Source of the DNA: Acidobacteria bacterium 13_1_20CM_2_55_15
Lineage (GTDB): Bacteria; Acidobacteriota; Terriglobia; 20CM-2-55-15
DNA: 36,741 bases
Reading direction: 5' to 3'
NCBI GenBank assembly: GCA_001920875.1
Contig: MNKP01000139.1
Coordinates: 1-36,741 of the forward strand
In this document: positions 9,147-18,645 of the stretch, in pieces
Layout of the letters: each line of letters starts with the position of its first letter
Numbering within the stretch: the first letter of the stretch is position 1
Made by a program: the position numbers and the translations under genes
The notes under the pieces: generated by a model
What the model saw: the letters and a program-made list of their open reading frames with translations, nothing else
Database searches by the model: none
Told to the model about the DNA's origin: nothing

Positions 9147-9687
9147 AGCCATCGTTTACCTGGCCAAGGAACCTGTCTCTCTGGACGATATTCACGCAGC
9201 GGTGCCGGAGGTAGATGCGATCGAGATCGAACGAACGCTGAACGAATTGATCGAACGATACCGCACCGAACACCATGGAATCGAAATACGTGAGGTTGCC
9301 GGCGGTTATCGCTTTTCCACGAAACCTGAACACCATGAGGTTTTGAAAGAATTCATCAAAACCCAGATTCCTCCAACTCGGTTATCTCTGGCGGCTTTGG
9401 AAACACTTGCCGTCATCGCCTACAAGCAACCTGTGACCGTTCCCGAAATCCAGGACATTCGAGGGGTTCATGCCAGCAGCGTGATCAAAACGCTCCTGGA
9501 CAAAAAACTGATCACAACTGCAGGACGCAAAGAAGTTCTCGGCCGGCCGATTCTTTACAAAACCACGAAAGAATTTCTCATGCATTTCGGCCTAAAAGAT
9601 CTGGCTGAGTTGCCGAGCATGGAGGAGTTCGAGGAACTGATCAAAGCTCAGGTGGGTGCTGAAGAAGAGATCATTTCCCCTTCTTGA
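9115..9687 (+). CDS. scpB: Segregation and condensation protein B
   Basis: 'LEAIVYLAKEPVSLDDIHAAV...LSLAALETLAVIAYKQPVTVPEIQDIRGV...LLDKKLITTAGRKEVLGRPILYKTTKEFLMHFGLKDLAELP'; start chosen at internal ATG 9115. Confidence 0.93.
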   Translation: MSYPNLSALLEAIVYLAKEPVSLDDIHAAVPEVDAIEIERTLNELIERYRTEHHGIEIREVAGGYRFSTKPEHHEVLKEFIKTQIPPTRLSLAALETLAVIAYKQPVTVPEIQDIRGVHASSVIKTLLDKKLITTAGRKEVLGRPILYKTTKEFLMHFGLKDLAELPSMEEFEELIKAQVGAEEEIISPS

Positions 9688-9739
9688 AAAAGACAGTTCA
9701 ACCTCTAGCCCACTAGTAAATACCCGATACAATTGAAAT

Positions 9740-10459
9740 ATGCGGGAGCGGCTCCAGAAGATCCTCGCGCATGCCGGTATTGCTTCACGCCGGCACGCCG
9801 AAGAAATAATTCAAGCCGGACGAGTCACTGTGAACGGTCACCGAATGACGGAACTGGGCTCGAAGGCCGATCCCGATGAGGATGTCATCAAGGTCGATGG
9901 GAAAAGAGTCCGGTCGCCCGAACGCCACATCTATATCCTGCTGAATAAGCCGAAAAATGTAATGTCCACATCGAGCGATCCTGAAGGGCGTCCGACCGTT
10001 GTGGATTACATGAAGGGCAAGATCAGAGAACGAGTCTATCCGGTAGGCCGCCTCGACTTCGGATCGGAAGGTTTAATCATCCTCACGAACGATGGTGAGC
10101 TTACGAGATTCCTAACGAAGGCCGGAAACATAAAAAAGGTCTATCGAGTCAAGGTTGCCGGCGAACCGGCCGAACGCGACCTCGACCGCCTGCGGGGAGG
10201 AGCCTACATTGACAATGAGTGGCTGGCACCATCGTCGATTGAGCGTTTGAAAAGTGGCGAAAACCCGTGGCTCGAGGTCACATTGCACCAGGGCAAGAAT
10301 CAACAGATCCGGCGGATGTTTCAGTCGATCGGTCACCCGGTGGAAAAACTCCGCCGCGTGCGCATTGGTTCCCTTGATGACGAAAAGCTTCGGCCAGGCG
10401 GCTGGCGGTTTCTCACGCAGGAAGAAGTGAATCAATTTAAACGGGAGTTTCGGAAATGA
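9740..10459 (+). CDS. rluB: RluB/RsuA-family rRNA pseudouridine synthase
   Basis: S4 domain 'MRERLQKILAHAGIASRRHAEEIIQAGRVTVNG' and 'YPVGRLDFGSEGLIILTNDGEL'. Confidence 0.9.
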   Translation: MRERLQKILAHAGIASRRHAEEIIQAGRVTVNGHRMTELGSKADPDEDVIKVDGKRVRSPERHIYILLNKPKNVMSTSSDPEGRPTVVDYMKGKIRERVYPVGRLDFGSEGLIILTNDGELTRFLTKAGNIKKVYRVKVAGEPAERDLDRLRGGAYIDNEWLAPSSIERLKSGENPWLEVTLHQGKNQQIRRMFQSIGHPVEKLRRVRIGSLDDEKLRPGGWRFLTQEEVNQFKREFRK

Positions 10460-11538
10460 GCTCTTCCCAAATGATTTCCGAGCATATCCAGCGGATCGCT
10501 GCTTACAAATCCGAAAATCCGGCCGAGGAGATCGAACGGCAACTTGGAATCCCGATCGTGCAGCTTGGGATGAACGAAAACCCATTTGGTCCTTCGCCGA
10601 AGGCAGTCCAAGCTGCGCGAGCATATTTGGAGAAAATTGCGCCGTATCCCGACGATAGTGCTTACCTCCTGCGTCAGAGGCTAGCCAGCCACTACCAGAT
10701 CTCGATGGACGAGATTATTGTCAGTGCCGGCTCGAGCGATATCCTTGCCATGACCTATGATGCCCTCCATAGCCCCGAGGCCGAGGTGCTCACCGGCGAA
10801 GCCTCGTTTATTGTGTACTACCAACTGGCGGAGATTCTGAACATGCCGCTGGTCCGAACGCCAATGAAGGAATACGCCTTCGATCTGGAGGCAATGGCCG
10901 AGCGCATCACGACGGGAACCCGCCTGGTCGTTCTGGCGAATCCGAATAATCCGACAGGCACGATCATCCGTCGTCGAGAACTCGACAAGTTCATGAGCAG
11001 GATACCGGACCACGTGTTGGTCGTTCTTGATGAAGCGTATTTCGAATATGTCAGCGATTCGAGGTATCCCAATTCCTTGGACTATGTTCGTGCTGGAAGG
11101 CCGGTTCTGGTTCTAAGGACGTTTTCCAAGGTCTTCGGATTGGCCGGTCTGAGGATCGGCTATGGGATCAGCACCCTGGAAATCGTCGCGGCGTTGTATA
11201 AGGTAAGGATGGCGTTCAACACGAACAGCGTCGCGCAAATTGCAGCACTCGCAGCTTGGGATGACCGCGAACACGTCCAAAAGAGCGTTGAGACGAACCG
11301 CGTCGAACTGGAGTTTCTCTACAGGGAGCTGTCAAAGCGACACTTAGGATACATTCCGTCGCAGGCCAATTTTGTTCTCGTGGAATTGAGAAAGCCTGTG
11401 CGCGAGGTCACATCGGCTTTACTCACGCAAGGTGTGATTGTGCGTCCGGCTTGGGGTTGCCCGGCATGCATGCGTGTTTCGGTTGGCACGCGTGAGCAGA
11501 ATCAAGCGTTTCTTGCCGCCCTGGATAAGGCACTATGA
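10456..11538 (+). CDS. hisC: Histidinol-phosphate aminotransferase
   Basis: 'LGMNENPFGPSPKAVQA', 'LANPNNPTGTIIRRRELDKFM', 'VLRTFSKVFGLAGLRIGYGI' (PLP lysine motif). Confidence 0.9.
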   Translation: MSSSQMISEHIQRIAAYKSENPAEEIERQLGIPIVQLGMNENPFGPSPKAVQAARAYLEKIAPYPDDSAYLLRQRLASHYQISMDEIIVSAGSSDILAMTYDALHSPEAEVLTGEASFIVYYQLAEILNMPLVRTPMKEYAFDLEAMAERITTGTRLVVLANPNNPTGTIIRRRELDKFMSRIPDHVLVVLDEAYFEYVSDSRYPNSLDYVRAGRPVLVLRTFSKVFGLAGLRIGYGISTLEIVAALYKVRMAFNTNSVAQIAALAAWDDREHVQKSVETNRVELEFLYRELSKRHLGYIPSQANFVLVELRKPVREVTSALLTQGVIVRPAWGCPACMRVSVGTREQNQAFLAALDKAL

Positions 11539-11963
11539 GCATCAAGGAGATCCTTGAGAAATACAAAACGATTGCAGTTGTCGGACTGTCCTCTCATCCG
11601 TGGCGCGCGAGCTTTTCGGTTTCCCGATACATGCAGAGTGCCGGATATCGGATTATCCCTGTGAATCCCCTCGAGACCGAAGTCCTTGGTGAGATGGCCT
11701 ATCCGACTCTGGACGACATTCCCGAACCCTTTGACATCGTCGACATCTTCCGCCGGCCCGAATACGTTCCGGACATTGTAGAGGCCGCCATCCGCCGCGG
11801 TGCCCGCGTTATTTGGATGCAATTGGGTGTCGTGAATGAAGCGGCTGCCGCTCTGGGCCGCGCCGCGGGTTTGGAGGTGGTGATGGACCGCTGTATCCTG
11901 CAAGACCACATGCAGTATTTACCCTCTCCCTCTGGAAGAGGGCGGCGCGACAGCGCCGGGTGA
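11535..11963 (+). CDS. CoA-binding (YccU-like) protein; C-terminus encoded by repeat
   Basis: 'YKTIAVVGLSSHPWRASFSVSRYMQSAGYRIIPVNPLETEVLGEMAYPTLDDIPEPFDIVDIFRRPEYV...VMDRCIL'; final residues 'YLPSPSGRGRRDSAG' come from the palindromic repeat. Confidence 0.88.
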   Translation: MSIKEILEKYKTIAVVGLSSHPWRASFSVSRYMQSAGYRIIPVNPLETEVLGEMAYPTLDDIPEPFDIVDIFRRPEYVPDIVEAAIRRGARVIWMQLGVVNEAAAALGRAAGLEVVMDRCILQDHMQYLPSPSGRGRRDSAG

Positions 11964-12023
11964 GGGTTACAAGTCTATCCCAACCTGAGCCCTCACCCTA
12001 CCCTCTACCAAAGGGAGAGGTAG
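11919..12023. repeat. Palindromic repeat family, copy A (composite inverted repeat)
   Basis: 'accctctccctctggaagaggg...gggtgaggg' (11921-11966) inverted against 'ccctcaccctaccctctaccaaagggagaggta' (11990-12022); related to copy B at 29907-30036. Confidence 0.85.
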
Positions 12024-12024
12024 G

Positions 12025-13326
12025 CTATTTCTTCTTCCGCTTCTTTTTCTCCACTTCCTCAAGTCGACTTTTGATCGCGGCTTCTTCTCCGATTTCCTGA
12101 GGACGGTAATACTTGCGGCCCTTTAGCGAATCGGGAAGGCAATCCATATCGGCGACCTTGTCTTCGAGGTCGTGCGCATATTGATAGCCTTTGCCGTATC
12201 CAAGATTCTTCATCAACCCAGTGGGAGCGTTTCGGATGTGCAAAGGTACCGGGTCATTCCGTGTGTTTTCCACGTCGCCCGCTGCCTCTGCGTAAGCTGT
12301 GTAGACGGAATTCGACTTCGGAGCTGCAGCCAAGTAGATCACACATTGTGCTAACGCGAGTTTTCCCTCGGGCAGACCGATGAAGTGAAACGCATCTTTA
12401 GCGTCCAGCGCGATTCGTAAAGCGCGCGGGTCCGCAAGGCCGATATCTTCTGAAGCAAAGCGCACGAGCCGGCGTGCAATGTAGAGGGGATCTTCACCGG
12501 CTTCGAGCATCCGGGCGAGCCAATACAAGGCGGCGTCCACATCGGAGTTGCGAAGAGATTTGTGCAACGCCGAAATGATGTTGTAGTGCTCTTCACCGGT
12601 CTTGTCATAAAGAAACGTTTTCTGGGAAGCCTCCTCGATTGTTGCTCTGGTAATCGGTTGACCTGAGGGTGTTCCTTGCATAGCCAGGTCGAGGATGTTC
12701 AGCGCCGTTCGGGCATCACCGTTCGCAAGCAATGCGATCGCGCCTATGGATGCTTCATCAATGTTGAAATTCTCGCGACTCACAGCACACCCGAGAACAG
12801 TGGCGACATCTTCATCGGATAACGGCTTGAGCACGAAAACACGGGTGCGCGACAGCAGAGCAGAAATGACTTCGAACGACGGATTCTCGGTCGTTGCTCC
12901 AATCAGGGTGATGTTTCCACGCTCGACATGCGGCAGAAACGCATCTTGCTGAGCTTTATTGAACCGGTGAATCTCATCCACGAATACGATCGTCCGCTTG
13001 CCAAATCGGCGGGCCTTTTCGGCTGCGGCCATGATGTCCTTGATTTCTTTGATACCGGACAAGACGGCGCTGAAAGAAATGAATGTGGACTTGGTCATTT
13101 TCGCGATGATCTGTGCGAGAGTCGTCTTGCCCACGCCTGGCGGTCCCCACAAGATCATAGACGGGACCTGATCTCGTTCGATTGCTGTTCGCAGCGGTTT
13201 TCCGGGATCCAGCAGATGCCCCTGCCCGAGTATTTCGTCCAACGATTTCGGTCGCATGCGGTCGGCGAGTGGAGCGTCGACGGGTGGACTGGACGGCTTG
13301 TCTTCTTCAAAGAGGAATCCGCTCAT
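12025..13326 (-). CDS. rarA: Replication-associated recombination protein A (RarA/MgsA AAA+ ATPase)
   Basis: '[21 protein letters not shown]', Walker A '[11 protein letters not shown]', '[21 protein letters not shown]', '[13 protein letters not shown]'. Confidence 0.95.
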   Translation of the reverse strand: MSGFLFEEDKPSSPPVDAPLADRMRPKSLDEILGQGHLLDPGKPLRTAIERDQVPSMILWGPPGVGKTTLAQIIAKMTKSTFISFSAVLSGIKEIKDIMAAAEKARRFGKRTIVFVDEIHRFNKAQQDAFLPHVERGNITLIGATTENPSFEVISALLSRTRVFVLKPLSDEDVATVLGCAVSRENFNIDEASIGAIALLANGDARTALNILDLAMQGTPSGQPITRATIEEASQKTFLYDKTGEEHYNIISALHKSLRNSDVDAALYWLARMLEAGEDPLYIARRLVRFASEDIGLADPRALRIALDAKDAFHFIGLPEGKLALAQCVIYLAAAPKSNSVYTAYAEAAGDVENTRNDPVPLHIRNAPTGLMKNLGYGKGYQYAHDLEDKVADMDCLPDSLKGRKYYRPQEIGEEAAIKSRLEEVEKKKRKKK

Positions 13327-13348
13327 TTCATTGATGGCTGCGTTCTTC

Positions 13349-13364
13349 CTTGAGGCTGCGCGCT
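13349..13364. repeat. Partial copy of dispersed repeat (cttgaggctgcgcgct)
   Basis: 16 nt identical to the first 16 nt of the 36-bp unit at 1763. Confidence 0.4.
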
Positions 13365-13478
13365 CCCAGCAGGGAGAAAGCTCTCCGCAATTGCCAATTG
13401 ATTAAAACATAATTGATGTCATAAAACGTCGAAGACGCCGATTACCGATACAACGAGCTATGGATCGCGACGCCTACA

Positions 13479-15530
13479 TTAGCGCAGCCGGTACACGACA
13501 ACGTGTTCGTCTTCGTAAGCTGTGTCTGCATGGACGGCTAGAAATCCTCGTTGAAGATAGGGATACCAGGGTGCTGGATTCTCGAGCGCCGTTCTTAAAA
13601 CCAATAGGTATCGGAAATTGAGGCGCTTTATTGATGCAGCCAATTCCTCGTCTGGCGTCATATCCGATAGACGTCTTATCGCATCGCCATAGAGCGAGAG
13701 CGGCATTGTTTGGAGTTCAGCTCCCAAATAGAAACGCAGATTCTCCGTTTCGACACCCAAAATTCTGTCGGTTTTCGTAGTGACACGGTTTAAATACTCG
13801 GCTGCCGAATAACCGGCTAGGGCACGGCGGAGAAACGATTCTTTGTCTTCGAGCCCGGTTGCCAGCGCAACTGGAAAGCGATCCGGAATATTCCAGAACT
13901 GCACCGAATGTACGAGCGGCTGCACCATTAACACGATCAACAACACCATTGTGGCCGGACGAGCCCTCCCGTTCGGTACCAGATGAAAAATCGTGGCAAC
14001 ACCGAGGACCGCGATGATCGGCAATATCGTGATGTAGTAGCGGGCATACTGCATCGTGAAGAAAAGCAGGACGAGGAACCCCGCGGCCGCAAATATCATC
14101 AGACGCTGTCCCGTCCTGGCTTTCGGCCATAGGGTCGCGGCAAATGGAAACGCAAACAGCAGAGTCAACCCGGCAGAACCACGAGGCAGGCCCTCGCCGA
14201 ATCGAATTGTGTCGAACGTGAAGCGAAACGGAAACCGGATAAAAGACGCAAAGCTCACTGGAAGTCCATAATCCCCAGCGTTCATAATTCGGTTATCGAA
14301 GCTCCACTTCGGGCTGTGAAACACCCCGTTCATCAATGGGAAAATGGGATTGTCCGTCAAAGAGTAGATCAGGACGTAGGTTGGCGTGGCAACGACTGCG
14401 AAAGCTATAGCAGCGAGTGCCAGAGTTCGGATGTCACGTTTGAGTCGAAACGCAACGATTGGCGCGACGACTGCGTAGGCCAGCAACGCACTTACTTTTG
14501 AACCCACGGCCATTCCAGCGATCATTCCGGCGACGTACAGCCAGCGTTCATTGTGGGAATCCGTCCAGCGGACGAGCGCCACAAATGATGCGGTAACGAA
14601 AAGCGCTATCACGTTATCGATGTAGGCCGTACCGAAGAGCCATCCGACGATTGGTGTCGCCATAAACAACGCAGCGGCCCAGAAACCCACTCGTCGCTCG
14701 AAGGAACATTCGCCGAGGGCGTAAACGGCCCAGACGGCAGTGCAACTCATCAGAAAAATCCAGATTTTTACTGTTGCCGCGCCACCCAATGCCAGGCATG
14801 CGGCAAAGAAAAATTCGACGAAGCGCGCAAAATACGCGTGGAAAAAGTGGAGATCAACGACTCGGGAGTTCTCGAGATATTTTTCCGGGACAGCGAGATG
14901 ATAGTTCAGTGCATCGAATTGAATCTCGGGCGCGATTGCCCAAACGAGATACACCAGTCCGAGCGCGCCCATCAGGGCGCACAACAACCTCGTGTCCTTT
15001 TCGGGCGTCGTGGCAGGCTGCGCCCCTGGCGGATATAGATCTCGCCACCCCCAGGCGACACTCGCGGCCGAGAGCGCCAAACAAAAAGTAGCGACGGCGA
15101 ATACCGTCAGATGTCCTGTGAGGCCAAGTATGAGTATGGTCAGAGAGATGACTGCTGTTCCGAGTGGGACTCCGCAAACGAGGTAATCAATTGTCGCCTC
15201 GTTTTTGCCAACTACTTTTCGCAGGATGAATGCGCCCACGCCGGCGGACAGAAGAAAAAGCCACAGCGCAGCAAGCGCAGGCCCGACGTTGCCACTCAAA
15301 TACACGATCGCGATCGCCGGAAGCAGCGGAATCAGCCAAATTCGCCTTTTTCTGAAGGTCGAGGTCGCGGCTAAAATCGGGAGAACTGCGCAGCAAATAG
15401 TCCACCCACTGCACCACATCCAGTCCCATCCACTATTGAACGGGTTGGCAACGCTTCTGATGAGAGTGATACAGAAGCGCACTGCGACAACAACCAGCCA
15501 TATTCCAAACGTCAACCGCAGTACGTTCAT
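13479..15530 (-). CDS. Multi-pass membrane protein, GT-C/PMT-like glycosyltransferase
   Basis: 683 aa, many predicted TM segments; 'APEIQFDALNYHLAVPEKYLENSRVVDLHFFHAYFARFVEFFFAACLALGG' and 'GTAYIDNVIALFVTASFVALVRW' resemble ArnT/PMT-type GT-C enzymes. Confidence 0.65.
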   Translation of the reverse strand: MNVLRLTFGIWLVVVAVRFCITLIRSVANPFNSGWDWMWCSGWTICCAVLPILAATSTFRKRRIWLIPLLPAIAIVYLSGNVGPALAALWLFLLSAGVGAFILRKVVGKNEATIDYLVCGVPLGTAVISLTILILGLTGHLTVFAVATFCLALSAASVAWGWRDLYPPGAQPATTPEKDTRLLCALMGALGLVYLVWAIAPEIQFDALNYHLAVPEKYLENSRVVDLHFFHAYFARFVEFFFAACLALGGAATVKIWIFLMSCTAVWAVYALGECSFERRVGFWAAALFMATPIVGWLFGTAYIDNVIALFVTASFVALVRWTDSHNERWLYVAGMIAGMAVGSKVSALLAYAVVAPIVAFRLKRDIRTLALAAIAFAVVATPTYVLIYSLTDNPIFPLMNGVFHSPKWSFDNRIMNAGDYGLPVSFASFIRFPFRFTFDTIRFGEGLPRGSAGLTLLFAFPFAATLWPKARTGQRLMIFAAAGFLVLLFFTMQYARYYITILPIIAVLGVATIFHLVPNGRARPATMVLLIVLMVQPLVHSVQFWNIPDRFPVALATGLEDKESFLRRALAGYSAAEYLNRVTTKTDRILGVETENLRFYLGAELQTMPLSLYGDAIRRLSDMTPDEELAASIKRLNFRYLLVLRTALENPAPWYPYLQRGFLAVHADTAYEDEHVVVYRLR

Positions 15531-15562
15531 ATGCTACTTTTCCCGACAGGCTAAATCGCCGT

Positions 15563-16396
15563 CTAGTCGCACCCGGCGGGAGGGGCGACAAATGCATTGA
15601 GCTTCCGGCAGTGTGGACACCGATAAAAACCCACTCCACAGAACTGTTTCAACTGGCCTTGGTTGCGAAGTCGTATTGCCGGTATTCCGGAACCACAGTT
15701 CGAGCAGACATTGAAGTAGGGGCGATGCAAGGGAGTCAGAGAAACGCTGTCGGCCGCGAACACAAAACCCCAACCATACTGACTGACTCGGCTTCCGAAT
15801 AACTTATCAATCAGACGCGTGGCTGCATTCATAACCAAGATACCCGTTGTGCTGGTTCCGTCCGGAATATGGAAGAGGAAGCGAGCCGTTCGAGGATAGA
15901 ACTGGTATTCCTCAGCGGTGGGTTTCTTGAGATAAATAAAACTGCTGAAGAGATCGACCTCCTGAATGAGTCGGAACCTCGTGAGGCGATGCACTTCTTC
16001 TACTAACTGATCCCGGCTAAAGCGGTTTATGTGTCCACCTCCGGAGAAAACAAAACGGTAAAGCGTGTCATCGAAGCCATAACCGTTGGGAATTGCGATC
16101 CAGATTAGGCCGTCGTCTTTTAAGATCCGATTGACTTCTCCCAGAGTCGTCCTGAAATCACCAAAATGTTCCAACGTGTGGTGGCTAACGACAGCATCCA
16201 CGGAATTGCTTGCCAGTGGGATTTGCGATGAATTTGCTTGAACAAAACTGACGTGCGCTCGAGGGGCCCTACGAGAAACAGTCAGATCAATTCCAATGAT
16301 TTGACATGTGTACGATTCGTAATGAAAGCTACCTGGTCCGCAGCCTAAATCGACCACAACTTGCCTTCCCGTTAATCTGGATAAAACGTTTTCCAT
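15563..16396 (-). CDS. Class I SAM-dependent methyltransferase with C-terminal Cys-rich (zinc-ribbon-like) segment
   Basis: 'VVDLGCGPGSFHYESYTCQIIGIDLT' (motif I), 'VDAVVSHHTLEHFGDFRTTLGEVNRILKDDGLIWIAIPN'; C-terminal 'CSNCG...CPHC'. Confidence 0.82.
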   Translation of the reverse strand: MENVLSRLTGRQVVVDLGCGPGSFHYESYTCQIIGIDLTVSRRAPRAHVSFVQANSSQIPLASNSVDAVVSHHTLEHFGDFRTTLGEVNRILKDDGLIWIAIPNGYGFDDTLYRFVFSGGGHINRFSRDQLVEEVHRLTRFRLIQEVDLFSSFIYLKKPTAEEYQFYPRTARFLFHIPDGTSTTGILVMNAATRLIDKLFGSRVSQYGWGFVFAADSVSLTPLHRPYFNVCSNCGSGIPAIRLRNQGQLKQFCGVGFYRCPHCRKLNAFVAPPAGCD

Positions 16397-16444
16397 TACG
16401 ATGCGGTTCCAGTTAGCGTTCTATCGGGCTTGCATTCGCTCCCC

Positions 16445-17212
16445 TTATGACCGTCTCTGCTTGGAAGCCTCGTACAGAATAATGGCGGCGGCGATAGCCG
16501 AATTCAAGGACTCGACGGTCCCTTTGTGTGGGATCCGTAGCACCTTATCGCACGTTGCCAATTCTTTCGGATCCAGGCCCTGTCCCTCATTTCCAATCAA
16601 GATTGCAGAAGGCTTGCGCCAATCCCATTGTTCGATTGTGTCCGCCGCATTGGGCGAAGTGCCGATGAGGCCGATTCTTCGGGAGCGCAAGAGTGAGACG
16701 GTTTCATCCAGGGTTTCAGATCCGATATGGGGAAAACGAAATACGCTGCCTGCGCTTGCGCGAACGACTTTGCCGTTGTAAAAACTGACTGTTCCGCGCA
16801 GAGCGATACAACCGGTCGCACCAAAAGACTCGCCAATCCGGAGGATCGTGCCGACGTTGCCGGGGTCCTGGAGACGGCCCAAGACCATGATCAATTCTGG
16901 CGAGACTGCGAATATATCTCCGAGCGTGTATTGGCGCGGCCGAACTGTCGCGATGATTCCTTGGGAGTGTTCCGTGTCCTGGACTGTCTTGAAAGCCTCC
17001 TCCGAAACTTCAAAGATCGCGTCCGGTTCTACTGCCGGCATTGGCGCGCCGGCCTTGCGAAACACGTCGACAATTTCAATTCCGCTGCGCTGTGCTTCTT
17101 CCAAGAGGATCGGCCCTTCGATCGGAAGCAACCCATCGCTCGTGAGATTTCCATGCTTTGTGGCTTTCCTTAGCGCCGCGAGTTTTCGACTGTGTTTGCC
17201 AATCTGCATCAA
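16445..17212 (-). CDS. SpoU/TrmH-family RNA 2'-O-methyltransferase
   Basis: 'VLGRLQDPGNVGTILRIGESFGATGCIAL', 'AILIGNEGQGLDPKEL', 'IPHKGTVESLNSAIAAAIILYEA' (SPOUT motifs). Confidence 0.93.
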   Translation of the reverse strand: MMQIGKHSRKLAALRKATKHGNLTSDGLLPIEGPILLEEAQRSGIEIVDVFRKAGAPMPAVEPDAIFEVSEEAFKTVQDTEHSQGIIATVRPRQYTLGDIFAVSPELIMVLGRLQDPGNVGTILRIGESFGATGCIALRGTVSFYNGKVVRASAGSVFRFPHIGSETLDETVSLLRSRRIGLIGTSPNAADTIEQWDWRKPSAILIGNEGQGLDPKELATCDKVLRIPHKGTVESLNSAIAAAIILYEASKQRRS

Positions 17213-17229
17213 ACGGACGATTGAGAGGC

Positions 17230-17257
17230 ATTGTACTACGAACGCTCGTAGTACAAT
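17230..17257. promoter_or_regulatory. 12-bp perfect inverted repeat with 4-nt spacer between divergent genes
   Basis: 'attgtactacga acgc tcgtagtacaat'; ends read TACAAT on both strands. Confidence 0.7.
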
Positions 17258-17263
17258 CCGCGG

Positions 17264-17905
17264 GTGAGGGTGTTTCGCACCGAAACTCTCGAGGATTCAG
17301 GCTACGATGAGATCGTCAGCTTGCTTCGTTCCGGCGGCGTTATCGCCTTCCCGACGGATACGGCTTATGGCCTGGGAGCCGACCCATTCACTGATGCTGC
17401 GATCGATCGCATTTTCGAAGTCAAGGGCCGTTCGGAAGATAAGCCGATTCTACTGCTCGTCGATTCGGTGGCAATGGCGGAATCCGTCACCACGCCGTCC
17501 GCCGCCTTCTATAAACTTGTAGAGCAGTTCTGGCCGGGACCGTTGACAGTCATTTTGCCGGCCGCGAAATCTGTACCCTTGAAACTGACGGCCGGAACAC
17601 GAACTGTTGGAGTGCGTTGGCCCATGGCGGGTTTTGCGGTGAATCTGATGAGACACTTTGGACGGCCGATCACGGCGACTAGCGCCAACCGGAGCGGCCG
17701 GCCGGCGGCTGTGACAGCCGAAGAGGTCCGTGCACAGCTTGACGAGCGCATTGATGCTTTGATTGACGGCGGGCCGCTGCCGTTCGGAGGCGGCTCCACG
17801 GTGATTGATCTCTCGATGGATCCTCCGGTACTTCTCCGTGAGGGCCCGATTTCTTTCGAGACTCTGCAGACGCCGTTCCATGGCAGAATTCGGAGACAGG
17901 CATGA
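17264..17905 (+). CDS. tsaC: L-threonylcarbamoyladenylate synthase (Sua5/YciO/YrdC)
   Basis: 'LLRSGGVIAFPTDTAYGLGADPFTDAAIDRIFEVKGRSEDKPILLLVDS', 'GVRWP', 'ITATSANRSGRPA', 'STVIDLS'; GTG start. Confidence 0.92.
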   Translation: MRVFRTETLEDSGYDEIVSLLRSGGVIAFPTDTAYGLGADPFTDAAIDRIFEVKGRSEDKPILLLVDSVAMAESVTTPSAAFYKLVEQFWPGPLTVILPAAKSVPLKLTAGTRTVGVRWPMAGFAVNLMRHFGRPITATSANRSGRPAAVTAEEVRAQLDERIDALIDGGPLPFGGGSTVIDLSMDPPVLLREGPISFETLQTPFHGRIRRQA

Positions 17906-18504
17906 TTCCTCGACTGGTTAAATGGGGGACGCTGCTCGCCATCGCTGCCATTTTAGCGATTTCAATTTACGGCATGTACCTCTACGGCCAAATTCGCAAT
18001 TACGCTATGCGAGACGAGGCACAGAAAGCGGACGCCATCGTTGTACTCGGCGCCGCGCAATATAACGGCAGGCCTTCGCCCGTCCTGAAGGCGCGGCTGG
18101 ACCACGCCTATGACCTGTATAGGAAGGAGTACGCGCACGCCATTATCACGACGGGCGGCTACGGCCCCGATCCAAATTTCTCGGAAGCTCAAGTCGGAAC
18201 AAACTATCTTGTCCAACGCGGCGTTGGGATTGGGAACATTGTGACGGAGCAGGGAAGTGGCACCACATACGACAGCATCCGGGCCGCATCGAACCTGATT
18301 CACGCTAAAGGCTGGAAATCGGTCCTTGTCGTCAGCGATGGTTTTCACCTCTTCCGCGTGAAAAAAATGTTCGTCGATAACGGAATCATCGCCTACACAT
18401 CCCCCGCGCCCAATAGTCCGATCGAAGGGGCAGCCTCACAGCGTTTTTGGCATAGCGTGCGAGAAGTCGTCCTGTTTTCCGTTTATCGCTGGATGGACCT
18501 CTAG
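17902..18504 (+). CDS. DUF218/YdcF-SanA-like membrane protein
   Basis: N-terminal TM then 'ADAIVVLGAAQYNGRPSPVLKARLDHAYDLYRKEYAHAIITTGGYG...EQGSGTTYDSIRAASNLI...SVLVVSDGFHLFRVKKMF'. Confidence 0.9.
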   Translation: MIPRLVKWGTLLAIAAILAISIYGMYLYGQIRNYAMRDEAQKADAIVVLGAAQYNGRPSPVLKARLDHAYDLYRKEYAHAIITTGGYGPDPNFSEAQVGTNYLVQRGVGIGNIVTEQGSGTTYDSIRAASNLIHAKGWKSVLVVSDGFHLFRVKKMFVDNGIIAYTSPAPNSPIEGAASQRFWHSVREVVLFSVYRWMDL

Positions 18505-18645
18505 ACCGTTTCAGGCGGTCAGCCGTTTATGGCCGGCGTAACCGCGGGAGCAGCATCCCGACAACCGAGCCCTGTCACAGGCGTATTGCTGCGTGTGCCT
18601 AATGCCTGATTGCGATTGCAACTTCTGCCAGCTAAGATCATGCCC

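Noticed and set aside
18505-18609. Possible tRNA or small RNA in the intergenic gap
   Set aside because: GC-rich with short stems, but I could not fit a tRNA cloverleaf or recognised ncRNA.
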